Shown here in pieces: positions 56,050 through 64,000 of a stretch of DNA of 64,000 nt (the first letter of the stretch is position 1; each line of letters starts with the position of its first letter). Source of the DNA: Mesorhizobium sp. J428 (GTDB lineage: Bacteria > Pseudomonadota > Alphaproteobacteria > Rhizobiales > Rhizobiaceae); NCBI RefSeq assembly GCF_024699925.1, contig NZ_JAJOMX010000001.1, positions 1,650,001 to 1,714,000 on the forward strand. The letters are read 5' to 3'. Below the pieces are notes generated by a model. The model ran no database searches, was not told the DNA's origin, and worked only from the letters and a program-made list of their open reading frames with translations. A program made the position numbers and the translations under genes.

Positions 56050-56418
56050 TCAGGAGGAGACAGACAAGTCGGCAAGCCCGACCCGATTGGTGAGGGCGAT
56101 TAGGCCCTCGACATCACCCGGCGGCAGTCCGCTTGCTTCGCGTACGAGGGCATTGAGTTGGCTCAGCGCTTGACTGGCGGTGGACAGGTCGAGGGGCTCG
56201 CCATCGAATTCGTCTGCGAAGCAACCCGACAGATCGGCCAACAGCCTGAGCAGGCCAGCCTGACGGCCGTGCGAAGCGCGAAGCGCCAGAGACCTTCGCT
56301 GGAACTCATAGAAGGTTGCCACGCCGCCCTTCTGCATTTCCAGCCATTGCAGGAGTCCTGGAAGCCCCTCCTGTGTCTGCGTTTCCAGATTGATGCTTGC
56401 GGAACGTTCGCCACTCAT
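56050..56418 (-). CDS. Hypothetical protein after the M20 hydrolase
   Basis: 122 residues, overlapping the hydrolase stop by 4 bp (ATGA), so translationally coupled. Soluble and helical, no signal peptide. Readable features are FYEFQRRSLALRASHGRQAGLL (near 37, partly) and an Asp/Ser-rich middle with DLSTASQALSQLNALV. I do not recognise the family. As the last gene of the pyrK-pyrD-hydrolase operon it may be an accessory protein of that pathway. Confidence 0.7.
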   Translation of the reverse strand: MSGERSASINLETQTQEGLPGLLQWLEMQKGGVATFYEFQRRSLALRASHGRQAGLLRLLADLSGCFADEFDGEPLDLSTASQALSQLNALVREASGLPPGDVEGLIALTNRVGLADLSVSS

Positions 56419-57779
56419 CTTGATCTTCCTTCCAACTGCGGATCACGGTCGCTTTCTTCGTCGATGGACCTGGCCAGCCGTTCACCCCCACGAGACATCG
56501 CCGCCTCCTGGATCGCGGCATGCATCACATCTATCCCCGCGATCAGATCCGACAGGTCCATTGTCTCGCGCGGATTGTGTGAACCGTGCCGGTTGCGCAC
56601 GAAGACCATGGCGCTCGGCACGCCGGCATTTGCGAACACCGCCGCGTCGTGCCCGGCGCCACTGGCGATCGTCTCGAAGGGCAGGTTCAGCCGACCGGCT
56701 GCGGCGGTCAGTCGCTCGATCCACGTCTTGTCCATAGTGGCGCCGGCAGCCTCCACCTTCTCATCGAACCGAAAGGACACGCCGCGTTCCCTGGCGACCG
56801 AGGCGCATTCAGACAGGAAGAGTTGGTAGACGGCGTCGAGCGTGGCCCTACTTTGACTGCGAATTTCGAAGGCAAAACGCACGAGTTCGGGAATGCGGGC
56901 GATTGCATTGACCTTCGGATCGGTCGCGACAATGCCCGAGGTGAGCACCAGATCGTGACCCCGCTCGAGCAGCGTCCTCCAGTGCGCATCGAGATGGGTG
57001 ATCAGTTCGCACATCCCGAAAACGGCGTCGTGGCGCAGCCATCTCGGCACTGCCCCCGAATGGCCGGCCTGGCCGACACATTCGACCGCGCGGTGCCTGA
57101 TGTTGCCGCGGATTCCCGAGACGATCCCTATCGGCAGGTTGCGCGCAGTGAGCACCGGGCCCTGCTCGATATGGAGTTCCACCCAGGCTGCCACCGACGT
57201 CGGCTCAAGCAATACCTCTCGCGCTGCGATGCGGTCGACCGCGACACCGACGCTGCGCATGCAGTCGCCCATCGAGCGACCGTCGTCCTCAGCCTTGGTC
57301 TCCAGATCGGACGGCGTCAGCTTGCCAAAGAGACAGCTTGATCCGAGATAGGGTTTACCAAATCGCGCGCTCTCTTCGCCGCGCAACGCGAACAGCTTGA
57401 CGGTGCGCTTCAGTGGTCTTTCCAGCGCCTTCAAACGGCGCATGACGGCGAGTGCCGCGACGACGCCGGCCGCTCCGTCGAAATTTCCGCCTTGCGGCAC
57501 CGAATCGATATGCGAGCCACAGGCGATGAAGGGAAGGTCCCCATCCGATCCGGGCAGCGTTGCGACGAGGTTGGCGGCGGCGTCCCTTTCGGTGGTCAGA
57601 CCGACGCGCCGAGCCTCAACCTCGATCATCTCAAGAGCCTGGCTCTCCGCCTCGCTATAGGCGAGGCGGCTGATCCCCACGCCATCGAATGCCGCGTTCC
57701 GAAGTGCATCGAACAGCGTCGAGAGTTCGTCGTGTTCTCTGTGCGCGTGTCCGGGAGTGCGCGCGACCGACGCCATCAT
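56415..57779 (-). CDS. Zn-dependent hydrolase (M20, N-carbamoylase/allantoate amidohydrolase type)
   Basis: 454 residues; ATG 57779 overlaps pyrD's stop. Metal site: IACGSHIDSVPQGGNFDGAAGV (near 84, key GSHIDSVPQGGNFDG), LRGEESARFG (near 128), VELHIEQGPVL (near 195), and GAGHDAAVFANAGVPSAMVFV (near 385, partly). This is the AllC/AmaB/beta-ureidopropionase group, which removes carbamoyl groups from N-carbamoyl amino acids or allantoate. Beside PyrD and a TRAP importer, hydrolysis of N-carbamoyl-aspartate or a ring-opened pyrimidine is plausible. Confidence 0.9.
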   Translation of the reverse strand: MMASVARTPGHAHREHDELSTLFDALRNAAFDGVGISRLAYSEAESQALEMIEVEARRVGLTTERDAAANLVATLPGSDGDLPFIACGSHIDSVPQGGNFDGAAGVVAALAVMRRLKALERPLKRTVKLFALRGEESARFGKPYLGSSCLFGKLTPSDLETKAEDDGRSMGDCMRSVGVAVDRIAAREVLLEPTSVAAWVELHIEQGPVLTARNLPIGIVSGIRGNIRHRAVECVGQAGHSGAVPRWLRHDAVFGMCELITHLDAHWRTLLERGHDLVLTSGIVATDPKVNAIARIPELVRFAFEIRSQSRATLDAVYQLFLSECASVARERGVSFRFDEKVEAAGATMDKTWIERLTAAAGRLNLPFETIASGAGHDAAVFANAGVPSAMVFVRNRHGSHNPRETMDLSDLIAGIDVMHAAIQEAAMSRGGERLARSIDEESDRDPQLEGRSR

Positions 57780-58726
57780 TGCGCCGGCTCCGTCCACGCC
57801 ATGTCGGGTTCGTCGCTTTCCTCGATGACGAGCGCACCGGACAGGTCAGCGATCTTCGCTATGTCCCGGTGCATACAGAATTGCGCGAGGCCGTCGATGA
57901 TCCGGAGCAGCGCATCCGGCTGAACAAAGGAGGCGGTGCCGATCTGCACGGCCGTCGCTCCCGCGAGCAGGAATTCCACCACGTCCTCGGCGGTGGAAAT
58001 ACCACCGCATCCGATGATCGGGACGCTCGCCGCGCGCGCACACTGGTAGACCTGCCGCAGGATGATCGGCTTGACCGCCGGCCCGGACAGTCCACCCATG
58101 ATATTGCCCAGGGAGGGCCTGAACGTCTTCAGGTCCACGGCCATTGCCAGGATCGTATTGGCGACGACAAGGGCGTCCGCACCTGCGTCCTCGCTGGCGC
58201 GCGCGACCGCCGCGATGTCCCCGGTGTTTGGCGTCAGCTTCGCCCACAGGGGAAGAGTTGTCGCCCGGCGCAGTGCAGCGGTCACGCGCGCCGCCGACCT
58301 GGGGCTCATCGCGAAGGCCTTGCCGTCTTCCTCGATGTTGGGACAGGAGATATTGGCCTCGATCGCGGCAACGCCCGGCACGGAGACGGCTTCGGCGAGA
58401 TAGGCAAATCCCTCCACGGTCGGCGCCGAGATACTCACCACGAGAGGTGTCGAATAATCGGCGTAGAGCGGCAACGTCTCGTCTATGAAGTGGTCGATGC
58501 CCTTTGACGGGATTCCGATCGAATTGATCATGCTGTCGGGTTGTTCCACGACGCGCGGCAGGGGGTTGCCGGCCCGCAGTTCGCGCGTGATCGTTTTGGT
58601 GACCAGCGCGCCAAGCCGGTTGAAGTCGATGACGCGATCGAGACCCTCGGCGAAGGTTCCGGAGGCAGGCATGACGGGATTGCGCAGACTCAGCGACCCG
58701 ACCTTGACGGCGAGATCGACGCTCAT
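57776..58726 (-). CDS. pyrD: Dihydroorotate dehydrogenase, type 1B catalytic subunit PyrD
   Basis: 316 residues from ATG 58726. FMN barrel motifs: NPVMPASGTFAEG (near 15), INSIGIPSKGID (near 67), the catalytic Cys in ANISCPNIEEDG (near 125, type 1 uses Cys), and IIGCGGISTAEDVVEFLLAG (near 232, partly). With PyrK next door it forms the NAD-dependent 1B enzyme, which makes orotate. Most alphaproteobacteria use the membrane-bound type 2 enzyme, so this is probably an extra, acquired copy. Confidence 0.93.
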   Translation of the reverse strand: MSVDLAVKVGSLSLRNPVMPASGTFAEGLDRVIDFNRLGALVTKTITRELRAGNPLPRVVEQPDSMINSIGIPSKGIDHFIDETLPLYADYSTPLVVSISAPTVEGFAYLAEAVSVPGVAAIEANISCPNIEEDGKAFAMSPRSAARVTAALRRATTLPLWAKLTPNTGDIAAVARASEDAGADALVVANTILAMAVDLKTFRPSLGNIMGGLSGPAVKPIILRQVYQCARAASVPIIGCGGISTAEDVVEFLLAGATAVQIGTASFVQPDALLRIIDGLAQFCMHRDIAKIADLSGALVIEESDEPDMAWTEPAQ

Positions 58727-59570
58727 GGCATCGCCTCCGCCAGGTCGAACACGGGACCGTCCCAGCACACGCGCCGGCTGATGATCTCGCCATCGACGTT
58801 GAAGTCGCGAACACAGCAGTAGCAAAGGCCGATGCCGCAGGCCATTTGCTGCTCGAGCGCGATCTGGCCGGGTATGCCGAACTCATGCGCCAGGCGCTGC
58901 TGCACGCGCATCAGCCGGGCCGAGCCGCAGGTGAACAAGGCGTCGCAATTGTCCTGTGCGATCAGGGCGCGCAGAATCTTCTCGACATTGGCGGGACCGC
59001 TGGTGGCTTCGGCGTCGGTCACGCCGATCACGTCTGCGCCATAGGTCTGGAAAAGGTCGACGGAGACCAGAAGGTCGGGACGGCGCGCGCTCAGGATCGC
59101 CGTGACGCGAATGTTCATCCCGGCCGCCGCGCGAGCCAACGGCGCAAGGGTCGCCAGGCCTGCGCCACGCCCGACGACCACGATGTGGCGCCAACGTGGA
59201 TCGAGCGTGAAGCCAACGCCGAGTGGCCCAAAGACATCGATGGCATCGCCGGCCTGAAGGGTCGCCAGGCCTCGCGTGCCGGCACCTGTCACCTGTACAG
59301 AAACTCGATCCGACGGGGATCTGCCTGCGTCGCATAGATGCTCATCGGACGTCGCAGGAACGGCTTTTCGCCAGCTGGCTGCGGGCAGAGGAGCTGAAAG
59401 AACTGGCCAGGACGTGCGCTCGCGGCGAGCGCGCCGCAAGAGAGAACGAGGTGCCTGTAGTCGCTCGCGATGGGCCGATTGGAGACAACAGTCGCGATCT
59501 CGGCCATCGCCTTCGGCTGCCACGCCGCACCTGATCCTGAACCGACTTGCTGTCCTGACGTCTGAAGCAT
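58723..59570 (-). pseudogene. pyrK: PyrK electron-transfer subunit of dihydroorotate dehydrogenase, frameshifted
   Basis: ATG at 59570; the N-terminal FAD domain includes PGQFFQLLCP and FLRRPMSIY (FAD). The frame reads IEFLYR then a TGA, while the family sequence continues one frame over as VTGAGTRGLATLQAGD through VVVGRGAGLATLAPLA to the 2Fe-2S cysteines in CGIGLCYCCVRD and RRVCWDGPVF. One missing base near 59294 (TACAGGTGAC for TACAAGGTGAC on the minus strand) explains the break, giving LYKVTGAG. PyrK passes electrons from PyrD to NAD. Otherwise intact and coupled to pyrD by a 4-bp overlap. Confidence 0.88.
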
Positions 59571-59627
59571 GCTGCAGTCACCGGCTAAAAAGAAAGCCTG
59601 CCACAGGCAAATCTCAATTGCAACGCT

Positions 59628-59647
59628 TTGTCTCTTTTTTGCGACAA
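59628..59647. promoter_or_regulatory. XRE operator copy B (pyrK/pyrE divergent promoter)
   Basis: TTGTCTCTTTTTTGCGACAA in the 241-bp gap between pyrK and pyrE. Matches copies A and C at TTGTCTC and the GAC at fixed spacing, with the full TTGTC/GACAA inverted arms. Confidence 0.65.
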
Positions 59648-59811
59648 ACAAGGCATTGGTATCGATATTCGAATTTCGTCGTATTTTTCAAATTCGACGT
59701 TGACGAGCCGCCGCCTGGAGGCCAGAAGAGGCCGTTTATGTACCCAGCAAGCGCCCGCCTCAGACAACACCGCGCCGGTGAACGCCGGCGCGCAGCCATG
59801 GAGAACGACCC

Positions 59812-60516
59812 ATGCCCAGCCTCTACACGCCCGTCGACAGGGAGACGATCGCCAAGGAAGCAGCGAAGATGCTGCTCGAGATCAAAGCCGTTCATTTCTA
59901 CGACGAGAAGCCGTTTTTCTTCACGTCGGGTTGGGCAAGTCCCGTCTACATCGACTGCCGCAAGATCATCTCATATCCACGGCTGCGCTCATCGCTCATC
60001 GACTTCGCGGCGGCGACGATCGTGCGCGATATCGGCTACGAGTCGATCGACTGCGTCGCCGGCGGCGAGACCGCCGGTATCCCGTTCGCAGCATGGATTT
60101 CCGACCGGCTGATGCTGCCGATGCAATATGTGCGCAAGAAGGCCAAGGGCTTTGGACGCAACGCCCAGATCGAGGGGGAGATCGCTTCGGGCGCCCGCAC
60201 GATCCTGGTCGAAGACCTGGCGACCGACGGACGAAGCAAGGTCAATTTCTGCCAGGCGCTGCGCGAGGCCGGAGCGCATGTCGATCATTGCTTCGTGCTG
60301 TTCTACTACGACATCTTCCCGAAGAGCCGCGAACTGATGGAGGAGTTGGGCGTTCGCCTGCACCATCTGACGACATGGTGGCATGTTCTGAATGTCGCCA
60401 AGGCAAGCGGCCATTTCGAGCCGAAGGTCCTGGGCGAGGTCGAGCGATTCCTGAATGACCCGGCAACGTGGTCAGCGGCTCACGGCGGAATCTCGGACTT
60501 CGGCAAGGCCAGCTGA
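59812..60516 (+). CDS. pyrE: Orotate phosphoribosyltransferase PyrE
   Basis: 234 residues. PRPP-binding loop [14 protein letters not shown] near 122-135 and the N-terminal [19 protein letters not shown] block (near 34) are PyrE features; [19 protein letters not shown] is near 83. It joins orotate and PRPP to give OMP for PyrF. Stands alone on the plus strand, divergent from pyrK, and shares operator B. Confidence 0.95.
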   Translation: MPSLYTPVDRETIAKEAAKMLLEIKAVHFYDEKPFFFTSGWASPVYIDCRKIISYPRLRSSLIDFAAATIVRDIGYESIDCVAGGETAGIPFAAWISDRLMLPMQYVRKKAKGFGRNAQIEGEIASGARTILVEDLATDGRSKVNFCQALREAGAHVDHCFVLFYYDIFPKSRELMEELGVRLHHLTTWWHVLNVAKASGHFEPKVLGEVERFLNDPATWSAAHGGISDFGKAS

Positions 60517-60532
60517 GGCGCCCATCAAAAGT

Positions 60533-61450
60533 TCAGGCCGGCGTCGCGATGCGACGGCGGCCTGGCACACCGATCGCCGACCGCGACAGCACCGTGCGCA
60601 AAAGATCGGCGGCTTCCCTGCCCTTACGCGCCCGCTTCCAGAGATCGTCGACAAGCCGTTCATAGAGCTGCACCGGCTCGAGATCAGCCGTCACGGTTGC
60701 AACCCCGGACCGGATGTTGGGCAGATCTCCTCCGAGCCGAAACGGACTGACGCAGAGATAAGTCTTCTCGGCAGTGCGGAACAGCTGGAAGGCGGTGTTC
60801 GGCAAAACCTCTTCCAGAAGACCGATCTGGATACCCATCGGCTCGCTTTCGATCAGCGTGATGAGGTGCTCGACCTCGTCACGCGCTGCCCGTCGCCGCT
60901 CGGCCAGTTCGGGACCGGACATGTCGAAGCGGCCGACAATGCCGAGCTTCAGCCAACGCTCGATTTCCAGCAGATTGACGAAATTGACGACGCTCAAGCG
61001 CCGCTGCTGACTCGACTGCTTGCGCTCGTCGAGGATGGAGATGATCAGGTCGACGTCGCTTTCCGCGGCCTTCTCGTGAACGTGCGGCGGCGTCTCGAGC
61101 AATGAGCGTTTCAGATAGGCCGGGAAGGCGTCGGAGGTCAGCAGATAGGACAGCGGCGGGAAGTGGGCGACAACCTGGTCTGCATCCGCCTCGATCTGGC
61201 GCATGCGCTCGAAATAACTGATCGGGCTGGCGTAATATTCCACGCCTGCGCCGAGCAGCGAAGCGACCGTCGTGCCGAGAACGACAGCCAGCTTTTCAAG
61301 AGTTTCGATCTTCACGACGTCGCCGGTCTCGATCCGATAGACGGCGGCGCGCGATATTCCCAGGTCGTCGGCGATGGCATCGGCGGTGAGGCCCTTGCCC
61401 ATCCGGTAGGCCTTCAATCGCCGGCCAATCTCCTCGAACTGGCTCGCCAT
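60533..61450 (-). CDS. XRE-family transcriptional regulator (putative pyrimidine-module regulator)
   Basis: 305 residues from ATG 61450 with GGGAGGGG upstream. N-terminal HTH_3 domain: IGRRLKAYRMGKGLTADAIADDLGISRAAVYRIETGDV (key DDLGISRAAVYRIETG near 25-45). The long C-terminal part (about residues 70-300) has no motif I know and probably binds an effector. It lies convergent to pyrE (16 bp). Its own promoter carries operator C, matching those of dctP and pyrK/pyrE, so it is the best candidate for their shared regulator. Confidence 0.88.
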   Translation of the reverse strand: MASQFEEIGRRLKAYRMGKGLTADAIADDLGISRAAVYRIETGDVVKIETLEKLAVVLGTTVASLLGAGVEYYASPISYFERMRQIEADADQVVAHFPPLSYLLTSDAFPAYLKRSLLETPPHVHEKAAESDVDLIISILDERKQSSQQRRLSVVNFVNLLEIERWLKLGIVGRFDMSGPELAERRRAARDEVEHLITLIESEPMGIQIGLLEEVLPNTAFQLFRTAEKTYLCVSPFRLGGDLPNIRSGVATVTADLEPVQLYERLVDDLWKRARKGREAADLLRTVLSRSAIGVPGRRRIATPA

Positions 61451-61467
61451 GGCCCCTCCCAAATCGC

Positions 61468-61487
61468 TTGTCTCATTATTTAGACGC
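61468..61487. promoter_or_regulatory. XRE operator copy C (regulator's own promoter)
   Basis: TTGTCTCATTATTTAGACGC, 18 bp upstream of the regulator start. First ten bases identical to copy A; GAC at the same spacing as copy B. Position suggests autoregulation. Confidence 0.65.
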
Positions 61488-61489
61488 AC

Positions 61490-62287
61490 TTATCGTAAAT
61501 ACAACCTGCTGCAAAGCTCATCCGCCTTCCAACGCCAAACGTTCCCGAGCGTCGGCATTTCGTGCCACCTGAGCATTCGCCGTTCGACATGATCCACGGC
61601 CATGAACAGGGCATAGCCCAAAAGTGACAGCAGGGTAACGCTGATCAAGACCAGGCCGATGTCGGAGGTCTCCTGGCCGAGACTCAAGAGATAACCCAAT
61701 CCCGCACGGGCGCCCATGAGTTCGCCGATCACCGCTGCGGTGACGGCCAGCGTGATGCCGACCTTCATCCCTGTGAACAGGAGCGGCAGGGCCTGCGGCA
61801 GCTCGATCCGCCACAGGCGACTCCAGGCGCTCATGCGCAGGATCCTTGCCAATGCGAGGAGATTCGGGTCGATCGTCCGCAGCGCGCTGATCATGTTGGA
61901 CAGGACCGGAAAGAAGACGACTATCGCCACCAGCACGACCTTTGGCGTTGCCCCCAGCCCCAGCCACAGCAGCAGCAGCGGCGCGATGGCGATCTTCGGC
62001 GCCGTCTGTACGAAAATGATCACGGGGTTCATGACGATCTCGAGCAGGGGAACGCGTACGAACAGCACGGCGAGGCCAATGCCGAGCGCCGTGCCGATGA
62101 CGAAGCCCAGCACGATTTCCATCAGGGTGACGGGAACATGGCTGAACAGCCCGGCCTGCGTCGCCAGGAACCAGAATTTCGCCGCCAGCGTGGGCGGCGA
62201 CGGCACGAGGTAGTCGGGAACGCCGAACACCCAGACCGCGCCCCACCAAACGGCGACGAACACCAAGAGCGAAAAGACTGCTCGCAA
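61490..62287 (-). CDS. ABC transporter permease (SsuC/TauC/nitrate family)
   Basis: 265 residues from a TTG at 62287 with GGGAGA upstream; no ATG fits near the preceding stop. Six hydrophobic segments and the family's coupling loop, ALARILRMSAWSRLWRIELPQALP near 160 (key RMSAWSRLWRIELPQ), with GLGYLLSLGQE near 217. Pairs with the binding protein upstream. No ATPase gene is in the window; it may lie beyond the edge. Confidence 0.9.
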   Translation of the reverse strand: MRAVFSLLVFVAVWWGAVWVFGVPDYLVPSPPTLAAKFWFLATQAGLFSHVPVTLMEIVLGFVIGTALGIGLAVLFVRVPLLEIVMNPVIIFVQTAPKIAIAPLLLLWLGLGATPKVVLVAIVVFFPVLSNMISALRTIDPNLLALARILRMSAWSRLWRIELPQALPLLFTGMKVGITLAVTAAVIGELMGARAGLGYLLSLGQETSDIGLVLISVTLLSLLGYALFMAVDHVERRMLRWHEMPTLGNVWRWKADELCSRLYLR

Positions 62288-62333
62288 ATCAGGTCTCCCG
62301 GCGCTCCAGCCCCAACCGGAGCGCCGCCTTGCG

Positions 62334-63341
62334 CTAGAGATTGGATGGCTTCTCGACGACGAGATCGGCGGCCGGGAAGGCCTCCGGTATCGCCTTGTAT
62401 TCGGCAGCGACGTCGATCGTCTTCTGCCAGCCGGCGATGTTGCCATAGCCGAAGCCGTTCGCATTCGTGTCTTCGCTCTGCCACAGGGTCTTGATGAAGA
62501 CCTCCTTGATGATTTCGGTGACGATCTTTTCCTGCGGGGCGAAAGTCGGCGCATAGTCGGCGATCGCCATCTTGACCTCCTTTTCGACGTCACCCTCGAC
62601 GATGTGCTTGAGAGCCTTGTCGAGCGCGGCGATGAAGCCCTTCACCTGCTGCGGATTGGACGCGAGATAGCTGTCCGAGGTCACAAGCACGTTGCCGTGG
62701 CTGGGCAGGAAATCGTCCGAAGCGATCATGCCGACATCCACGCCTTCGGCCTTGAGCGCGTAGTAGCGCAGCATGGAGAAGACGATCGCATCGACCTGGT
62801 CCGACTTCAATGCGTCGAGGATCGCGCCGGTGCCGACGATCTCGACCTTGACGTCGTCGATGGACTTGCCGGCCTGGCTCATCATGACCTGAAGCTGAAT
62901 GTAGTTCGGGCTGCCATAGCTTGTCACGGCAACCTTCTTGCCAACGAGGTCGGCCGGGGACTTGATGCCGCTCGCATTCTTGAACAGCACCGCGCCGATG
63001 CCGCGCTGATAGGTCGAATGGACAACCTTGACCGGAATGCCGTTTGCACGGGCGGAGATCACGGCGTCACCGTTCGGAAAGCCGAACTGAACATTACCGG
63101 CGGCGACGTTGTTCAGGATGTCCGCGGCATTGGCATAGAGGAACTCGACCTCGAGACCCTGTTCCTTGAAGTATCCTTCCTTCTGCGCGACGTACAGCGG
63201 AAGATAGTAGGGCACCGCCGCGCCATCGATCTGGATCGTCACCTTCTCATCGGCTCTGGCGACGAGCGTTGCGGCCGTCAGCGCCAGCAGCGCAAGCGGA
63301 ATTGCCAGTGCGGCCGCCCTTAGGATTGCGTGCAGTCTCAT
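62334..63341 (-). CDS. ABC transporter substrate-binding protein (NMT1/THI5-like)
   Basis: 335 residues with a signal peptide (residues about 1-30, ending ARA-DE). NMT1/THI5 features: PYYLPLYVAQKEGYFKEQGLEVEF near 44 (key PLYVAQKEGYFKEQGL), AGNVQFGF near 80, and the GYGNIAGWQKT block near 300. The fold binds thiamine-precursor pyrimidines, riboflavin, sulfonates and similar molecules. With a nucleoside phosphorylase just upstream, a pyrimidine or nucleoside-derived ligand is likely. Confidence 0.9.
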   Translation of the reverse strand: MRLHAILRAAALAIPLALLALTAATLVARADEKVTIQIDGAAVPYYLPLYVAQKEGYFKEQGLEVEFLYANAADILNNVAAGNVQFGFPNGDAVISARANGIPVKVVHSTYQRGIGAVLFKNASGIKSPADLVGKKVAVTSYGSPNYIQLQVMMSQAGKSIDDVKVEIVGTGAILDALKSDQVDAIVFSMLRYYALKAEGVDVGMIASDDFLPSHGNVLVTSDSYLASNPQQVKGFIAALDKALKHIVEGDVEKEVKMAIADYAPTFAPQEKIVTEIIKEVFIKTLWQSEDTNANGFGYGNIAGWQKTIDVAAEYKAIPEAFPAADLVVEKPSNL

Positions 63342-63359
63342 GAGATTCTCCTCTGTCGG

Positions 63360-64000
63360 TTATTGTGGCTTGAAGGTTTCGATCATGGTCGCCGCCGCCT
63401 CAGCGCCGATGCGCAGCAGGTTGCGCTGGGTCGCCTCGTAGTCTTCGAGCCAACCATCGCTGCGCCGATGAGCGTGCACGGCCAGAACGGCGCCGGCGCG
63501 CACATTGCATGCGGACGCCACCGCCAGGATCACTTCGGCTTCCATTTCGACGACATCGGCACCGGCCGCCGCGAAGCGATCGAGCAGGCCGGCATCTCCC
63601 TGGCCATTGGCGGTGTTCGGCCGGCCCTGGGCGCGGTAATATCCATCGGCGGTCAGGCATATTCCGGGACGGGCCGTCAATCGAAGCGATCTGCAGGCGT
63701 CAAGCAGCGCCGAGCTGACAGAGGCATCCGCGCCGACCGCGATCGCGGGGTCCGGCTGATAGATCGCGGCGACGCCGCTGTTGCGGACAGCCTCCTGCAC
63801 GATCAGGAAATCGCCAAGCGACAGATCGTCGGCAAGCGCGCCGCAGCCGCCCGTTCGGATGAGGATGGTCGCGCCCATCGCGGCAAGTTCCACCGTCGCG
63901 ATCTCGGCGGATGCGCCGCCGATACCGGTCGAACACACCCCGATCAGCGCCTCTCCAAGATAGCCGCACCCCAGCCGGAACTCCCGGTTCTGGCCGACGA
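63360..64000 (-). CDS. Nucleoside phosphorylase (uridine/purine type), C-terminal part
   Basis: The frame is open to the window edge, so the N-terminus is missing. About 213 residues: REFRLGCGYLGEALIGVCSTGIGGASAEIA (key VCSTGIGGASAEIA), ILIRTGGCGAL, and the ligand motif VVEMEAEVILAVASACNVRAGAVL (key DVVEMEAE). This is the PNP/UDP phosphorylase family, which splits nucleosides with phosphate. It is 18 bp upstream of the binding-protein gene in the same operon, fitting import and phosphorolysis of nucleosides. Confidence 0.9.
   Translation of the reverse strand, partial: VGQNREFRLGCGYLGEALIGVCSTGIGGASAEIATVELAAMGATILIRTGGCGALADDLSLGDFLIVQEAVRNSGVAAIYQPDPAIAVGADASVSSALLDACRSLRLTARPGICLTADGYYRAQGRPNTANGQGDAGLLDRFAAAGADVVEMEAEVILAVASACNVRAGAVLAVHAHRRSDGWLEDYEATQRNLLRIGAEAAATMIETFKPQ

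Overview
The window is GC-rich, densely packed DNA with rhizobial-type alphaproteobacterial character: many ABC and TRAP uptake operons with ATGA start/stop overlaps, a class Ia nrdAB operon behind a cobalamin riboswitch next to a cobalamin-dependent metH, and a dispersed palindromic intergenic repeat of the kind common in Rhizobiales. It reads as an accessory, catabolism-rich part of a chromosome or large replicon of a Mesorhizobium/Phyllobacteriaceae-like organism. The genus is inferred from gene style, not proven.

Layout. (1) 1-5533: a metallophosphoesterase end, a Ugp-type ABC importer and a tyrosine-phosphatase-like protein, probably phosphoester scavenging. (2) 5765-16694: an RpiR regulator, then an isochorismatase-like hydrolase, a glutamine-synthetase-like ligase, an N-formylglutamate-amidohydrolase-like protein and two M20 hydrolases, facing a complete branched-chain-type (Liv) ABC importer. 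This suggests uptake and deacylation of N-acyl, N-formyl or gamma-glutamyl compounds. (3) 16839-26255: an alpha/beta hydrolase, metH with a palindromic operator, a small ORF, nrdB (frameshifted) and nrdA with a B12 riboswitch. (4) 26365-33294: a Gfo/Idh/MocA oxidoreductase, then an RNA-repair locus: rtcB, an array of seven tRNA-like Y RNAs, rsr (Ro60), a sigma-54 promoter, and divergent rtcR. (5) 33475-39373: a polyamine-type ABC importer with an Asp/Glu-racemase-family enzyme and a divergent LysR regulator. (6) 39550-51899: a gentisate-type aromatic catabolic island with a TAXI-TRAP importer and a GntR regulator with paired operators. (7) 52209-64000: an unusual pyrimidine module (pyrF, pyrD type 1B, pyrK, pyrE, a carbamoylase-type M20 hydrolase, a DctPQM TRAP importer), an XRE regulator with three matching operators, then an ABC importer and a nucleoside phosphorylase running off the end.

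The highlight is 28910-29873. Between rsr and rtcB, all on the minus strand, lie seven tandem units. Each has a Ro60-binding-type stem (GNCGAAUG-like 5' strand facing CCUUGYCG) enclosing a circularly permuted tRNA-like domain: T-arm half first, acceptor helix closed by a loop, then the D-arm half. Stems covary between units, and the units resemble different tRNAs, including a class II (Leu-like) one. With RtcR (CARF sensor), the sigma-54 promoter, Rsr and the ligase RtcB, this forms a coherent damage-responsive tRNA repair/mimicry operon.

Four genes carry frameshifts (nrdB, an SDR, a zeta-GST-type isomerase, pyrK). As nrdB is normally essential, assembly or sequencing errors are at least as likely as gene decay. 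All similarity statements come from reading motifs; no database search was run.
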